Shown here one piece after another: positions 1 through 8,935 of a stretch of 64,000 nucleotides of DNA. The DNA comes from Tropicimonas_B omnivorans (lineage in GTDB: Bacteria; Pseudomonadota; Alphaproteobacteria; Rhodobacterales; Rhodobacteraceae). Both the position numbers and the translations under genes were made by a program. The notes below the pieces were generated by a model that worked only from the letters and a program-made list of their open reading frames with translations, was not told where the DNA came from and made no database searches. Every line of letters begins with the position of its first letter. Position 1 is the stretch's first letter. The stretch is taken from assembly GCF_031846565.1 (NCBI RefSeq), contig NZ_JAVRHL010000002.1, positions 1 through 64,000 on the forward strand. Reading direction: 5' to 3'.

Positions 1-234
<234 letters not shown>

Positions 235-374
235 GGCGCGACCCTAAGAGAGTGGAGGCCGGGGAGCCGGCGGCAGGACGCCCTGCGTTGCCTTCAAGGA
301 GAGGCGGCAGCGTGTCCCGCCGTACGGGTGACGATCCGGGCAGGGCGCCGGTGCCGGTGCGGACCTCGCTCTGA

Positions 375-2018
375 TCAGACCAGTCGGCTGACGTCCTTCG
401 CGGCGCGTACGAAATCGCGGAAGAGGGGGTGGGGGTCGAAGGGCTTGGACTTCAGTTCGGGGTGGAACTGGACGCCGACGAACCAGGGATGGTCCTTCCA
501 TTCGACGATCTCGGGCAGGCGGCCGTCCGGCGACAGGCCGGTGAAGCACAGACCCGCCTCTTCGAGCTTCTCGCGATACTTGATGTCCACCTCGTAGCGG
601 TGGCGGTGGCGCTCGGAGATCGTCGGGGCGCCGTAGATCTCGCGGACGAGGGACTCGTCCTTCAACTGCGCCTCGTAGGCGCCGAGGCGCATGGTGCCGC
701 CCTTGTCGTCAAGCACGGAGCGGGCGACGGTTTCGTTGTCCTTGATCCATTCCTTGAGGTGGAAGATCACCGGCTCGAACCGCTTCTCCCCCGCCTCATG
801 GTCGAATTCCTGGCTGCCGGCGGTGCTCAGGCCGGCGACGTTCCGTGCCCCTTCGATGACCGCCATCTGCATCCCGAGGCAGATCCCGAGATAAGGGATC
901 TTGCGGGTTCGCGCGAACTCGACGGCGCGGATCTTGCCTTCCGTGCCGCGCTCTCCGAAGCCGCCGGGGACGAGGATCGCGTGATAGCGCTCGAGGAGCG
1001 GCGCAGGGTCCTCCCGCTCGAACCGCTCCGCGTCGATCCACTCCGCCCGAACCTTCACGCGGTTCGCCATGCCGCCATGGGTCAGCGCCTCGGCGATGGA
1101 TTTGTAGGCGTCCTCAAGCTGGGTGTACTTGCCGACGATGGCCACCCGGACTTCGCCCTCGGGATTGTGGATACGGTCCGAGACGTCCTCCCAGCGAGAG
1201 AGGTCCGGCTTCGGGGCGGGGCTGATCTGGAACGCATCGAGCACGGCCTGGTCGAGACCTTCGCGGTGATAGGCGAGCGGCGCGTCGTAGATCGTGGACA
1301 GATCCTGCGCGGCGACGACGGCATCGGGACGGACGTTGCAGAACAGCGCCAGCTTCTCCCGTTCCTTCGCCGGGATCGGCCCTTCGGAGCGGCAGACCAG
1401 GATGTCGGGCGCGATGCCGATGGAGCGCAGTTCCTTGACGGAGTGCTGCGTCGGCTTGGTCTTGAGCTCGCCCGACGCCTTGATCCACGGCAGAAGCGTG
1501 AGGTGCATGAAGATGCACTGCCCGCGCGGCTTGTCCTGGCTGAACTGGCGGATGGCCTCGAAGAACGGAAGGCCCTCGATATCGCCCACCGTGCCGCCGA
1601 TCTCGCACAGCATGAAATCGACCTCGTCCTCGCCGATCGAGATGAAGTCCTTGATTTCGTTGGTGACGTGAGGAATGACCTGGATGGTCTTGCCGAGGTA
1701 GTCGCCGCGGCGCTCCTTCTCCAGCACGTTGGAATAGATCCGGCCGGAGGAGACGCTGTCCGTCTTGCGGGCGGCGACGCCGGTGAATCGCTCGTAGTGG
1801 CCAAGGTCGAGATCGGTCTCGGCGCCATCGTCGGTGACGAAGACCTCGCCATGCTCGAACGGGCTCATCGTGCCGGGATCGACGTTGAGATAGGGGTCGA
1901 GCTTGCGCAGGCGGACGGTAAAGCCACGGGCCTGCAGGAGCGAACCGAGCGCCGCTGACGCAAGGCCCTTGCCGAGGGACGACACGACACCGCCTGTGAT
2001 GAAGATGAATCGCGCCAT
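375..2018 (-). CDS. pyrG: CTP synthase
   Basis: Converts UTP, ATP and glutamine to CTP, the last step of de novo pyrimidine nucleotide synthesis in the cytoplasm. The 547-residue length is normal for the family. The N-terminal synthase domain begins with the nucleotide-binding motif GGVVSSLGKG at residues 9-18. The C-terminal class I glutamine amidotransferase domain carries the nucleophile in GICLGMQ (Cys380, matching E. coli Cys379) and a late FHPE motif for the His/Glu pair. The ATG start opens directly on the conserved MARFIFITGG. It lies downstream of secG on the same strand with about 200 bases between them, a common alphaproteobacterial order. Its downstream end runs into the poly-G artefact. 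Confidence 0.98.
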   Translation of the reverse strand: MARFIFITGGVVSSLGKGLASAALGSLLQARGFTVRLRKLDPYLNVDPGTMSPFEHGEVFVTDDGAETDLDLGHYERFTGVAARKTDSVSSGRIYSNVLEKERRGDYLGKTIQVIPHVTNEIKDFISIGEDEVDFMLCEIGGTVGDIEGLPFFEAIRQFSQDKPRGQCIFMHLTLLPWIKASGELKTKPTQHSVKELRSIGIAPDILVCRSEGPIPAKEREKLALFCNVRPDAVVAAQDLSTIYDAPLAYHREGLDQAVLDAFQISPAPKPDLSRWEDVSDRIHNPEGEVRVAIVGKYTQLEDAYKSIAEALTHGGMANRVKVRAEWIDAERFEREDPAPLLERYHAILVPGGFGERGTEGKIRAVEFARTRKIPYLGICLGMQMAVIEGARNVAGLSTAGSQEFDHEAGEKRFEPVIFHLKEWIKDNETVARSVLDDKGGTMRLGAYEAQLKDESLVREIYGAPTISERHRHRYEVDIKYREKLEEAGLCFTGLSPDGRLPEIVEWKDHPWFVGVQFHPELKSKPFDPHPLFRDFVRAAKDVSRLV

Positions 2019-2220
2019 GAAGGCCCCCCGCGTGATTCGGGCGCCTCGGGCCCGGAAATTCCGTCATTCGGACGTGCCGATAGCGCGGCACCACGGGACC
2101 CAAGCCTATAGGTCATTCCGCGGAGCCGGACAAGGCCGGCGCCCTCTATATGATGTTGCGCCCCGCGTTCGGGGCAGCGAATTCTTGTGTCTGCCGTGGG
2201 TCCGGCGGCCGCGGGCCCGA

Positions 2221-2604
2221 CTAGTCGGCGGCTTGCGGCACCAGCGGTGCGTCGCCATCCGCGGACGGCGGGAGCAGATCCGTGCCGGACGGCCTGTCAC
2301 TGTCCGGCGTCTCGGCCGGAGTCTCCGCCGCGGGACGGCCCGTCAGGCGCTCGGTCACCGAGCTGGAGGACGAATCGGCTGCCGCGAGGATCGTCAGCGT
2401 GATCGACGTCGCGATGAACGCGATGGCGAAGGCCCAGGTGAGCTTGCCGAGCGCCGTGGCCGCCGCGCGACCGCTCATGACGCCGCCACCGCCACCACCG
2501 CCGCCGCCCATTCCGAGGCCGCCGCCTTCGGAGCGCTGAAGCAGCACGATGCCGATCAGGCACAGGGCCAGGACCAGGTGGACGATGAGAATGACGTTCT
2601 GCAT
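2221..2604 (-). CDS. secG: preprotein translocase subunit SecG
   Basis: Small membrane subunit of the SecYEG translocon. The 127-residue protein has two hydrophobic helices (about residues 2-20 and 53-72) joined by a loop with LLQRSEGGGLG, the SecG signature, here extended by a run of about ten glycines. A Ser/Pro/Asp-rich cytoplasmic tail follows, as is usual in alphaproteobacteria. I chose the ATG at 2604 because the product then begins directly with the first membrane helix (MQNVILIVHL). An upstream in-frame start would add 20 Arg-rich residues and would lie inside the proposed promoter. It precedes pyrG on the same strand. Confidence 0.93.
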   Translation of the reverse strand: MQNVILIVHLVLALCLIGIVLLQRSEGGGLGMGGGGGGGGGVMSGRAAATALGKLTWAFAIAFIATSITLTILAAADSSSSSVTERLTGRPAAETPAETPDSDRPSGTDLLPPSADGDAPLVPQAAD

Positions 2605-2635
2605 GGCGTGGAGGCCCCTAGATCGGACTGGCGGG

Positions 2636-2664
2636 TATCTATGGGAAGCGCGTCGGCGCCGCAA
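2636..2664 (-). promoter_or_regulatory. candidate housekeeping promoter of secG
   Basis: Read on the minus strand: TTGCGG (2664-2659), a 17-base spacer, then TAGATA (2641-2636). This is a good sigma-70-type pair about 30 bases upstream of the secG ATG. It also argues against the upstream in-frame start at 2664. Sequence inference only. Confidence 0.45.
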
Positions 2665-2709
2665 CCCATCAGGGGCGCGGCGCCGGGGCGCGATCAGTCA
2701 GGATGACGG

Positions 2710-3750
2710 TCAGCGGGCGAGATAGGCGGCGAGGATGTCCCGCGCGGCGGTCAGGTCCGTCTTGTCGATCATCTCGCAGGTCGTGTGGATGTAGCGGGTG
2801 CCGACGACGATCCCGAGCGCCTTCGCGCCCGCCGCCGCCTGCTGCGCCGCCGCACCGTCCTGCCCGCCGGCGCGAAGCATGGTGCGCTGGAAGGGGATGC
2901 CCTTCTCCTTCGCCAGATCCTCGACGTCGCGGGCCAGGCCGCGATCGGCGATGAAGGAGCCGTCCCGCAGGTGCAGGCCGAAGCCCTTGCCCTGCTGCGT
3001 CGTGCGGTCCGCCTCGGGCACGCCGGGGGTGTCGCAGGCAAGCGTCGTGTCGATGCCGAGACCGATGTCGGGCTTGATCCGGTAGGCCGCCGTCTTCGCG
3101 CCGCGAAGGCCGACTTCCTCCTGGCAGGTAAAGGCGACATGGATCTCCGCCGAGTTCGCGGCATCCCCCAGCGCCCGGATCGCCTCGAGGCCGAGCCAGC
3201 AGGCGATGCGGTTGTCGAGCGCCTTGGAGACGATCTTGTCACCCATTTCCGCGAAGGGCGCGTCCATCACCACCATGTCGCCGACGCGCACACGCTCTGC
3301 CGCCGCCTCGCCGAGGCCGGTGTCGATGTAGAACTCGGAGATCTCGGGGACCTTCTTGCGCTCCTCGGGGGAGGAGATGTGCAGGCCCTTGCCGGCGGGG
3401 TTCATGATCCCGGGAATGTCGCCGTCGTCGGTGCAGACGAGGACGCGGCGGGAGAACAGCGTCCGCGGATCGAAGCCGCCGACCGGCTGGACGTAGACGA
3501 AGCCCTTCTCGGACACGTGGCTGACGAGAAACCCGATCTCGTCCATGTGGCACAGGAGCATGACGCGGGTGGGCGCCTCGCCGCCAGTGTCGCCGCGCGC
3601 ATCCCGGCGGCAGAGCAGCGAGCCCATCGGGTCCGTCTCGATCGCGTCGAAGAGACCCTCGGCCTCTTCGCGGATCAGGTCGCGCACCCGGTCCTCGCAT
3701 CCCGGAACGCCGGGGGTCTCGCACAGGCGCTTGAGAAGATCGATGTTCAT
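2710..3750 (-). CDS. M42 family metallopeptidase (glutamyl aminopeptidase/deblocking aminopeptidase type)
   Basis: Predicted cytoplasmic di-metal aminopeptidase of the M42 (FrvX/PepA/TET) family that trims peptides from the N-terminus. At 346 residues it has family length. Metal-ligand motifs are visible in order: CHMDEIGF, ALDNRIAC and CQEEVGLRGAK, which holds the catalytic Glu pair. The distal YIHTTCEMID motif carries the last His. The start at 3750 is supported by GGAG upstream on the minus strand. A longer frame to 3876 adds only Pro/Arg-rich residues. It is divergent from purA across about 206 bases. Substrate preference cannot be read from the sequence. Confidence 0.9.
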   Translation of the reverse strand: MNIDLLKRLCETPGVPGCEDRVRDLIREEAEGLFDAIETDPMGSLLCRRDARGDTGGEAPTRVMLLCHMDEIGFLVSHVSEKGFVYVQPVGGFDPRTLFSRRVLVCTDDGDIPGIMNPAGKGLHISSPEERKKVPEISEFYIDTGLGEAAAERVRVGDMVVMDAPFAEMGDKIVSKALDNRIACWLGLEAIRALGDAANSAEIHVAFTCQEEVGLRGAKTAAYRIKPDIGLGIDTTLACDTPGVPEADRTTQQGKGFGLHLRDGSFIADRGLARDVEDLAKEKGIPFQRTMLRAGGQDGAAAQQAAAGAKALGIVVGTRYIHTTCEMIDKTDLTAARDILAAYLAR

Positions 3751-3956
3751 TGGGGCGCTCCTTCGGGGCAGGTCAGGTCGCACCAGACATGGGGCGGGGC
3801 GGGGGGGATTGTCCAGTGGGGCGGCGCTGCCGCCGGAGGCGGCGATCGGCGGGAAAGGGCGGGCTGCCCGCGACATCGCGGCGCTTCGACGATTGCCGGT
3901 TTCGCCCGGCGGGCGGCGCGGCTATACCGGCGCCGGCTCGAGAAAGGGTGCATCAA

Positions 3957-5249
3957 ATGGCTAACGTCGTCGTTGTCGGCGCCCAGTGGGGCGACGAAGG
4001 AAAAGGCAAGATCGTAGACTGGCTGAGCGAGCGCGCGGATGTGATCGCCCGCTTCCAGGGCGGCCACAATGCCGGCCACACGCTCGTCATCGACGGTGAG
4101 GTCTACAAGCTCTCGCTGCTTCCCTCGGGCATCGTCCGCACCGGCAAGCTCTCGGTCATCGGCAACGGTGTCGTCCTCGATCCCTGGGCCCTGCTGGAGG
4201 AGATCGAGCGACTGGCCAAGCAGGGCGTGCACGTCACCCCGGACAGCCTGATGATCGCCGAGAACACGCCGCTGATCCTGCCCGTCCACGGTGAGCTGGA
4301 CCGCGCTCGCGAAGCCGGCGCCGGCAACTCCAAGATCGGGACCACCGGGCGCGGCATCGGCCCCGCCTACGAGGACAAGGTGGGCCGCCGCACCATCCGT
4401 GTCGCCGATCTGGCCGATGCGGCCACGCTCGAAGGCCGGGTCGACCGCCTGCTCGTCCACCACGACGCGCTCCGCCGCGGCCTCGGGATGGAGCCGGTGG
4501 ACCGCGCCGCGCTCATGGATGCGCTGCGCGAGGTCGCCCCCAAGGTCCTGCCCTTCGCCAAGCCGGTCTGGCGGGAGCTGACCGATGCCCGCCGCGCCGG
4601 CAAGCGCATCCTCTTCGAAGGGGCGCAGGGCGCGCTTCTCGACATCGATTTTGGCACGTATCCCTTCGTGACCTCGTCCAACACGATGTCAGGCATGGCC
4701 GCGACGGGGACGGGCGTCGGCCCGGGCGCCGTCGATTTCGTCCTCGGGATCGTCAAGGCCTACACCACCCGCGTCGGAGAGGGCCCGTTCCCGACCGAGC
4801 TGATCGACGACAATGGCCGCCGCCTCGGCGAGCGGGGGCATGAGTTCGGCACCGTCACCGGCCGGCAGCGCCGCTGCGGCTGGTTCGACGCCGCCCTCGT
4901 GCGCCAGACCTGCGCCACGTCCGGCGTTTCCGGCATCGCGCTGACGAAGCTCGACGTGCTGGACGGCTTCAAGGAACTGCGCATCTGCACCGGCTACATG
5001 CTGGACGGCGAGCGGATCGACTACCTGCCCACCGCCAGCGAGGCGCAGACCCGGGTCGAGCCGATCTACGAGACGATGGAAGGCTGGTCGGAAAGCACCG
5101 CCGGCGCGCGCCGCTGGGCGGATCTTCCGGCCGCCGCGATCAAGTACGTCCGCCGCGTGGAAGAGCTGATCGAGTGCCCCGTCGCGCTTCTGTCGACCTC
5201 GCCCGAGCGGGAGGACACGATCCTCGTCACTGACCCCTTCGCCGACTGA
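3957..5249 (+). CDS. purA: adenylosuccinate synthase
   Basis: GTP-dependent ligation of aspartate to IMP, the first committed step to AMP. The protein has 430 residues (E. coli about 432). The N-terminal P-loop-like motif QWGDEGKGK, with the catalytic Asp, and the GGHNAGH motif follow immediately after the chosen ATG at 3957. The frame extends upstream to 3750, but those codons overlap the divergent peptidase gene's start and encode Arg-rich nonsense. The middle and C-terminal IMP/GTP-binding motifs, such as GTTGRGIGP and TGRQRRCGWFD, are intact. Its TGA overlaps the ATG of the next gene by one base, so the two are probably co-translated. A TATACC box at 3923-3928 might be its -10 element. 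Confidence 0.98.
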   Translation: MANVVVVGAQWGDEGKGKIVDWLSERADVIARFQGGHNAGHTLVIDGEVYKLSLLPSGIVRTGKLSVIGNGVVLDPWALLEEIERLAKQGVHVTPDSLMIAENTPLILPVHGELDRAREAGAGNSKIGTTGRGIGPAYEDKVGRRTIRVADLADAATLEGRVDRLLVHHDALRRGLGMEPVDRAALMDALREVAPKVLPFAKPVWRELTDARRAGKRILFEGAQGALLDIDFGTYPFVTSSNTMSGMAATGTGVGPGAVDFVLGIVKAYTTRVGEGPFPTELIDDNGRRLGERGHEFGTVTGRQRRCGWFDAALVRQTCATSGVSGIALTKLDVLDGFKELRICTGYMLDGERIDYLPTASEAQTRVEPIYETMEGWSESTAGARRWADLPAAAIKYVRRVEELIECPVALLSTSPEREDTILVTDPFAD

Positions 5250-5500
5250 TGGCGCTCGGTCACAAGACGCGGAAGCGGCTTTCGCTGCTGATCCTGCTGA
5301 TCGGCCTTCCGGCCTACGTCGTCGTGGCCGTTACCATACTGAACGCGCTGGACCGTCCGTCGATCTGGGTCGAACTGGCGGTGTACGTGATCCTCGGGAT
5401 CGTGTGGGCGCTGCCGTTCCGCGCCATATTCAAGGGCGTCGGCCGGCACGACCCGGACGATCCCGACGCGCCGCCCGAGCCGCCGAAACGCCGCCGATAG
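5249..5500 (+). CDS. DUF2842 family small membrane protein
   Basis: 83-residue protein with two predicted membrane helices (about residues 11-32 and 41-60) separated by a short turn, then a charged Asp/Pro/Arg tail ending in RRR. I recognise it as the alphaproteobacterial DUF2842 family, of unknown function. The ATG overlaps the purA stop (TGATG), so it is translationally coupled to adenylosuccinate synthase. The linkage to purA may be positional only. Confidence 0.85.
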   Translation: MALGHKTRKRLSLLILLIGLPAYVVVAVTILNALDRPSIWVELAVYVILGIVWALPFRAIFKGVGRHDPDDPDAPPEPPKRRR

Positions 5501-5729
5501 GTTGAAGGGGGGCCGGGCCACGCGCCGGCCCGCCCCCCGCGGCAAAGCGGCCGGGCCGCGGCGCGCCGTTCGCGCCCCGCCGCGCAGGTCCCCTGCTTCC
5601 GAACCGGTCCTCTCCCTGCCGTCTCTTCACCGCTTTGTCGCAAACAGCGCCCATGGCGTCGCGCCTTTCGCGGCAGAGCGACGCCGCTGGCCTCATTCCG
5701 GTGATGGTCACGAGACGGAGTACCGCGCG

Positions 5730-8219
5730 ATGAAAACGCATGTTCGGGCACTGGTGGTGGGCGGCGGCGCCGTCGGGACATCGATCGCCTATCACCTCGG
5801 AAAAGCCGGCTGGGACACGATGCTCCTCGAGCGGGACGAGTTGACCGCCGGCTCCACATGGCACGCCGCCGGCCTCCTGCCGTATTTCAACATGAGCTAC
5901 GCCACGAGCCACATCCACGACTACTCCATCCGCTACTACAAGACGCTGGAGGAGGAGACGGGGCTGGATGCCGGCTTCTTCGTCGTCGGCAACCTGCGCA
6001 TGGCCCAGACCGACGCGCGGATGGACGAGTACCGCCTCTACGCCTCCACCGCCGAGACCGTCGGCATTCCCTACGAATGGATGACCCCGGATCAGATCAG
6101 CGAGCGCTGGCCGCTCGTGAACACCGAGGATCTCAAGGGCGCGATCTTCCATCCGACCGACGGCTACATCAATCCCGCCGACGTCACCCAGGCGATGGCG
6201 AAGGGCGCGCGGCAGCATGGCGTCACGATCGAGCGGCGCTGGCAGGTGGACGGCTACCGCTGGACCGGCTCCGAATGGATCGTGTCCGTCACGAAGATGG
6301 TGGAGAAGGGGGGCAACCTCGTCCCCTCGGACGAAACCGCGGAGATCACCGCCGAGCACGTCGTCACCGCCACCGGCAACCATGCGCAGCGCACGGCGAA
6401 ACTCCTCGGCATCAAGATCCCGGCGATCCCTGTCGAGCACCAGTACATCGTCACCGAGCCTGATCCCGCGCTCGTGGAGTACCGCAGCGCCGGCAACCCG
6501 CAGCACCCGGTCCTGCGCGACGCGGATGCCAAGTGGTACGTGCGCGAGGAGCGCGGAGGCTGGATCCTCGGCCCCTACGAGCTGAACGCCCCCGCGCGCT
6601 TCGAATACGGTGTGCCGGACAGTTTCCGCGCCGACCTCTTCCCGCTCGACCTCGAGCGGATCGAGGAGGAATACATGTCCATGATCCACCGTATCCCGTC
6701 CTCCGAGACGGTGGGCCTCAAGGACGATTACAACGGTCCGATCTGCTACACGCCGGACGGCAACCCGCTCCTCGGGCCCGCGCCGGGCCTGCGCAACATG
6801 TGGCTGGCGGAGGGCTTCTCCTTCGGCATCACCGCCGCCGGCGGCGCCGGGCACTACCTCGCCCAGGTGATGACCGAGGGCGAGGCGGAGATCGACATGG
6901 CCTCCCTCGATCCGCGGCGCTACGGCGACTGGATGACGACCGAGTATGCCGCCCGGAAGAACGAGGAGGCCTACGAGCACGTCTACATCCTCCATCACCC
7001 CGACGAGGAGCGCCCCGCCTGCCGGCCGCTGCGCACGGCGCCCTGCTACGACCGCATGGCCGCCCGCGGCGCGCAGTTCGGCGTGGTGAACGGCTGGGAG
7101 CGTCCGAACTACTTCGGGGGGATCGACTTCGACGACCACGGCGCCCGGTCCTTCCGCCGCGGTGGCTGGTGGCAATACGCCAGCGCCGAGGCGAAGGCGA
7201 TCCGCGAGAACGTCGGCATGATCGACGCCTCGGCCTTCACGAAGCACACCGTGAAGGGGCCCGGCGCCGCCGCCTTCCTCGACTGGTTCACATGCAACCG
7301 CCTGCCGAAGACCGGCCGGATCAACCTGACCTACGCGCTGACCTCCGCCGGCACCGTCCGCACCGAGTACACCATCGTGCGCCTCGCGGAGGACAGCTTC
7401 TACCTCGTCTCCGCCGGCGCCTGGTCCGCCTATGACGGCGACTTCCTGCGGAAGGCCGTCGAGGACAAGGAAGCCGAGTTCGGCCGGATCGACGTCCAGG
7501 ACGTCACCACGCAATGGGGCGTGTTCGCCCTCGCCGGTCCGAAGGCGCGGGACGTGCTGAAGAGCCTTGTGCGGGACGCGGAGCCGGAGACGGTCCTGTC
7601 CAACAAGCGCTTCCCGTGGCTCTCCATGCGCAACATCGAGCTTGGCATGGTGCCCGTCATGGCGCTGCGCGTCGCCTATACCGGGGAACTCGGCTGGGAA
7701 TTGCACCACCCGATGGAGATGCAGAACCACCTCTTCGACAAGCTGGTGGAGGCCGGAGCCGAACACGGGCTGACCCTCGTCGGAGCGCGGGCGCAGAACT
7801 GGCTCAGGCAGGAGAAGTCCTACCGTGCCTTCGGCAACGAACTCGGCCGGGACGCAACCCCCCTCGAGGCCGGCCTCGACCGCTTCGTGGACCTCTCCAA
7901 GGACTTCCACGGCAAGGCGGCGATGGAGGAGAAGGGCATCCGCTCGACCTGCGTCACGCTGCTGATCGACGGTCCGGACGATGCCGATCCCTGGGGCCGC
8001 GAGGCGCTCTATGCCGGTGAGGAGCGGGTTGGCCGCCTGACTTCGGGAGGCTGGTCGGCCGCCTTCGACAAGTCCATCGGCATGGGCTACGTCCACCCCG
8101 ATCACGCCGCGCCGGGCACGAAGCTCAAGGTCCGGATGCTGGGCGAGCTCTTTGATGCCGAAGTCACCGAGGACAGCCCGTACGATCCGAAGAACGAGAC
8201 GATCCGGAAGGACGGCTGA
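5730..8219 (+). CDS. GcvT-family FAD-dependent oxidoreductase (dimethylglycine/sarcosine dehydrogenase-like)
   Basis: 829-residue two-part enzyme. The N-terminal FAD domain starts with the dinucleotide fold VVGGGAVGTSIAYHLG (residues 9-24). It contains GSTWHAAG, where His45 aligns with the histidine that binds FAD covalently in dimethylglycine dehydrogenase. The C-terminal half (about 420-829) is a GcvT/aminomethyltransferase-like tetrahydrofolate domain with ALAGPKAR and YTGELGWE motifs. Family members demethylate N-methylated glycines and pass formaldehyde to folate. The substrate here is inferred, not shown. GGAG at 5717-5720 supports the ATG at 5730. The frame upstream is basic and unlike protein. 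The 229 bases before it hold nothing I recognise. Confidence 0.88.
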   Translation: MKTHVRALVVGGGAVGTSIAYHLGKAGWDTMLLERDELTAGSTWHAAGLLPYFNMSYATSHIHDYSIRYYKTLEEETGLDAGFFVVGNLRMAQTDARMDEYRLYASTAETVGIPYEWMTPDQISERWPLVNTEDLKGAIFHPTDGYINPADVTQAMAKGARQHGVTIERRWQVDGYRWTGSEWIVSVTKMVEKGGNLVPSDETAEITAEHVVTATGNHAQRTAKLLGIKIPAIPVEHQYIVTEPDPALVEYRSAGNPQHPVLRDADAKWYVREERGGWILGPYELNAPARFEYGVPDSFRADLFPLDLERIEEEYMSMIHRIPSSETVGLKDDYNGPICYTPDGNPLLGPAPGLRNMWLAEGFSFGITAAGGAGHYLAQVMTEGEAEIDMASLDPRRYGDWMTTEYAARKNEEAYEHVYILHHPDEERPACRPLRTAPCYDRMAARGAQFGVVNGWERPNYFGGIDFDDHGARSFRRGGWWQYASAEAKAIRENVGMIDASAFTKHTVKGPGAAAFLDWFTCNRLPKTGRINLTYALTSAGTVRTEYTIVRLAEDSFYLVSAGAWSAYDGDFLRKAVEDKEAEFGRIDVQDVTTQWGVFALAGPKARDVLKSLVRDAEPETVLSNKRFPWLSMRNIELGMVPVMALRVAYTGELGWELHHPMEMQNHLFDKLVEAGAEHGLTLVGARAQNWLRQEKSYRAFGNELGRDATPLEAGLDRFVDLSKDFHGKAAMEEKGIRSTCVTLLIDGPDDADPWGREALYAGEERVGRLTSGGWSAAFDKSIGMGYVHPDHAAPGTKLKVRMLGELFDAEVTEDSPYDPKNETIRKDG

Positions 8220-8244
8220 GGCCGGTCACGGCGCCTTCGAACGG

Positions 8245-8309
8245 GGTTGCGTGGGGGTCGGGCCGGAACGGCCATGACCGCCCACGCAACCTGCCCCGCA
8301 AGGCGGGGC
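8245..8309. terminator. paired stem-loops between convergent genes
   Basis: An 11-base perfect inverted repeat (8245-8255 with 8281-8291) encloses further pairing (8256-8259 with 8276-8279, and 8261-8265 with 8269-8273), forming one stem of about 20 base pairs. A second hairpin follows (8293-8299 with 8303-8309). There is no T tract on either side. The position between the convergent oxidoreductase and fosX genes suggests a bidirectional or factor-assisted terminator. Confidence 0.5.
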
Positions 8310-8386
8310 GGACGCGATCGTCGCCGGCAGAACGGCCGCGCGCGTCGCGGGTTTCCCGGAGCGAAGGCTTGCCGCGAACGCCCGGG

Positions 8387-8791
8387 TCAAGTCTTCGCAT
8401 AGCGCTCGAGCCGCTCTTCCAGAGTGCCGCTGTGCAGCTCGAACATGTGGTTGTCGTAGTCGTAGAAGTAGATCGAATGACCCTCGCCCTCGACGCGTGA
8501 ACGGCCCTCCCGGACCTCCAGACCAAGCGCCTTTATGCGCTCAAGTCTTTCGTCGTAGTCGTCCGGTCTTATTCTGAAGGCGACATGGTTGTAGGTCTTT
8601 TCCGGGAGGGGGGCGCCTTCCATCGTCGCGACCCAGATGCCCGCGATATCGAAGAAGCGTTCTCTGGAGATGGAGAACGTCCTGTCGCCGCTGTCGTAGA
8701 TCTTCTTGGCATCCAGGACCGTCGTGAGCATCTCTTCCATCTTGTCGAGATCGCTCACGATGAACGTCATATGGCTTAGCCCCTGAACCAT
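8387..8791 (-). CDS. fosX: FosX-type fosfomycin resistance hydrolase
   Basis: 134-residue glyoxalase/VOC-fold enzyme that opens the fosfomycin epoxide with water in a Mn-dependent reaction. The match to the FosX group is strong by eye along the whole length, including FSISRERFF, TYNHVAFRI, SIYFYDYDNHMFELH and a GTLEERLERY tail. The three metal ligands are in place (His7, His69, Glu118), and Glu44 sits where FosX hydrolases place the general base. The start at 8791 has GGAGG six bases upstream, whereas the longer frame to 8896 runs over unrelated sequence. It stands alone, convergent with the oxidoreductase gene and followed by no phosphonate genes. Whether it confers resistance is untested. 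Confidence 0.9.
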   Translation of the reverse strand: MVQGLSHMTFIVSDLDKMEEMLTTVLDAKKIYDSGDRTFSISRERFFDIAGIWVATMEGAPLPEKTYNHVAFRIRPDDYDERLERIKALGLEVREGRSRVEGEGHSIYFYDYDNHMFELHSGTLEERLERYAKT

Positions 8792-8883
8792 TGCACCGCC
8801 TCCGAGAAACTCTACGGGGAGACTATGTCGGACACGGCGTGATGCCCACATCGAGTTCGGCCACGAGGTGCACCACCAAATGC

Positions 8884-8911
8884 AAAGGCCCGCCAAACGA
8901 GGCGGGCCTTT
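8884..8911 (-). terminator. rho-independent terminator of the xdh/ABC operon
   Basis: Perfect 11-base stem (8884-8894 with 8901-8911) and a six-base loop, 25 bases beyond the stop codon of the binding-protein gene. On the minus strand the stem ends in TTT followed by GCATTT, a usable U-rich tail. It would also separate this operon from fosX. Confidence 0.75.
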
Positions 8912-8935
8912 CTCGATCTGCTTGTCTCGCCCCGA

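Noticed and set aside
5430..8105. 891-codon open frame on the minus strand opposite the GcvT-family oxidoreductase gene
   Set aside because: High GC leaves antisense frames open. The protein is His/Val/Gly/Arg-rich with no domain, while the plus strand shows clear FAD and GcvT motifs.
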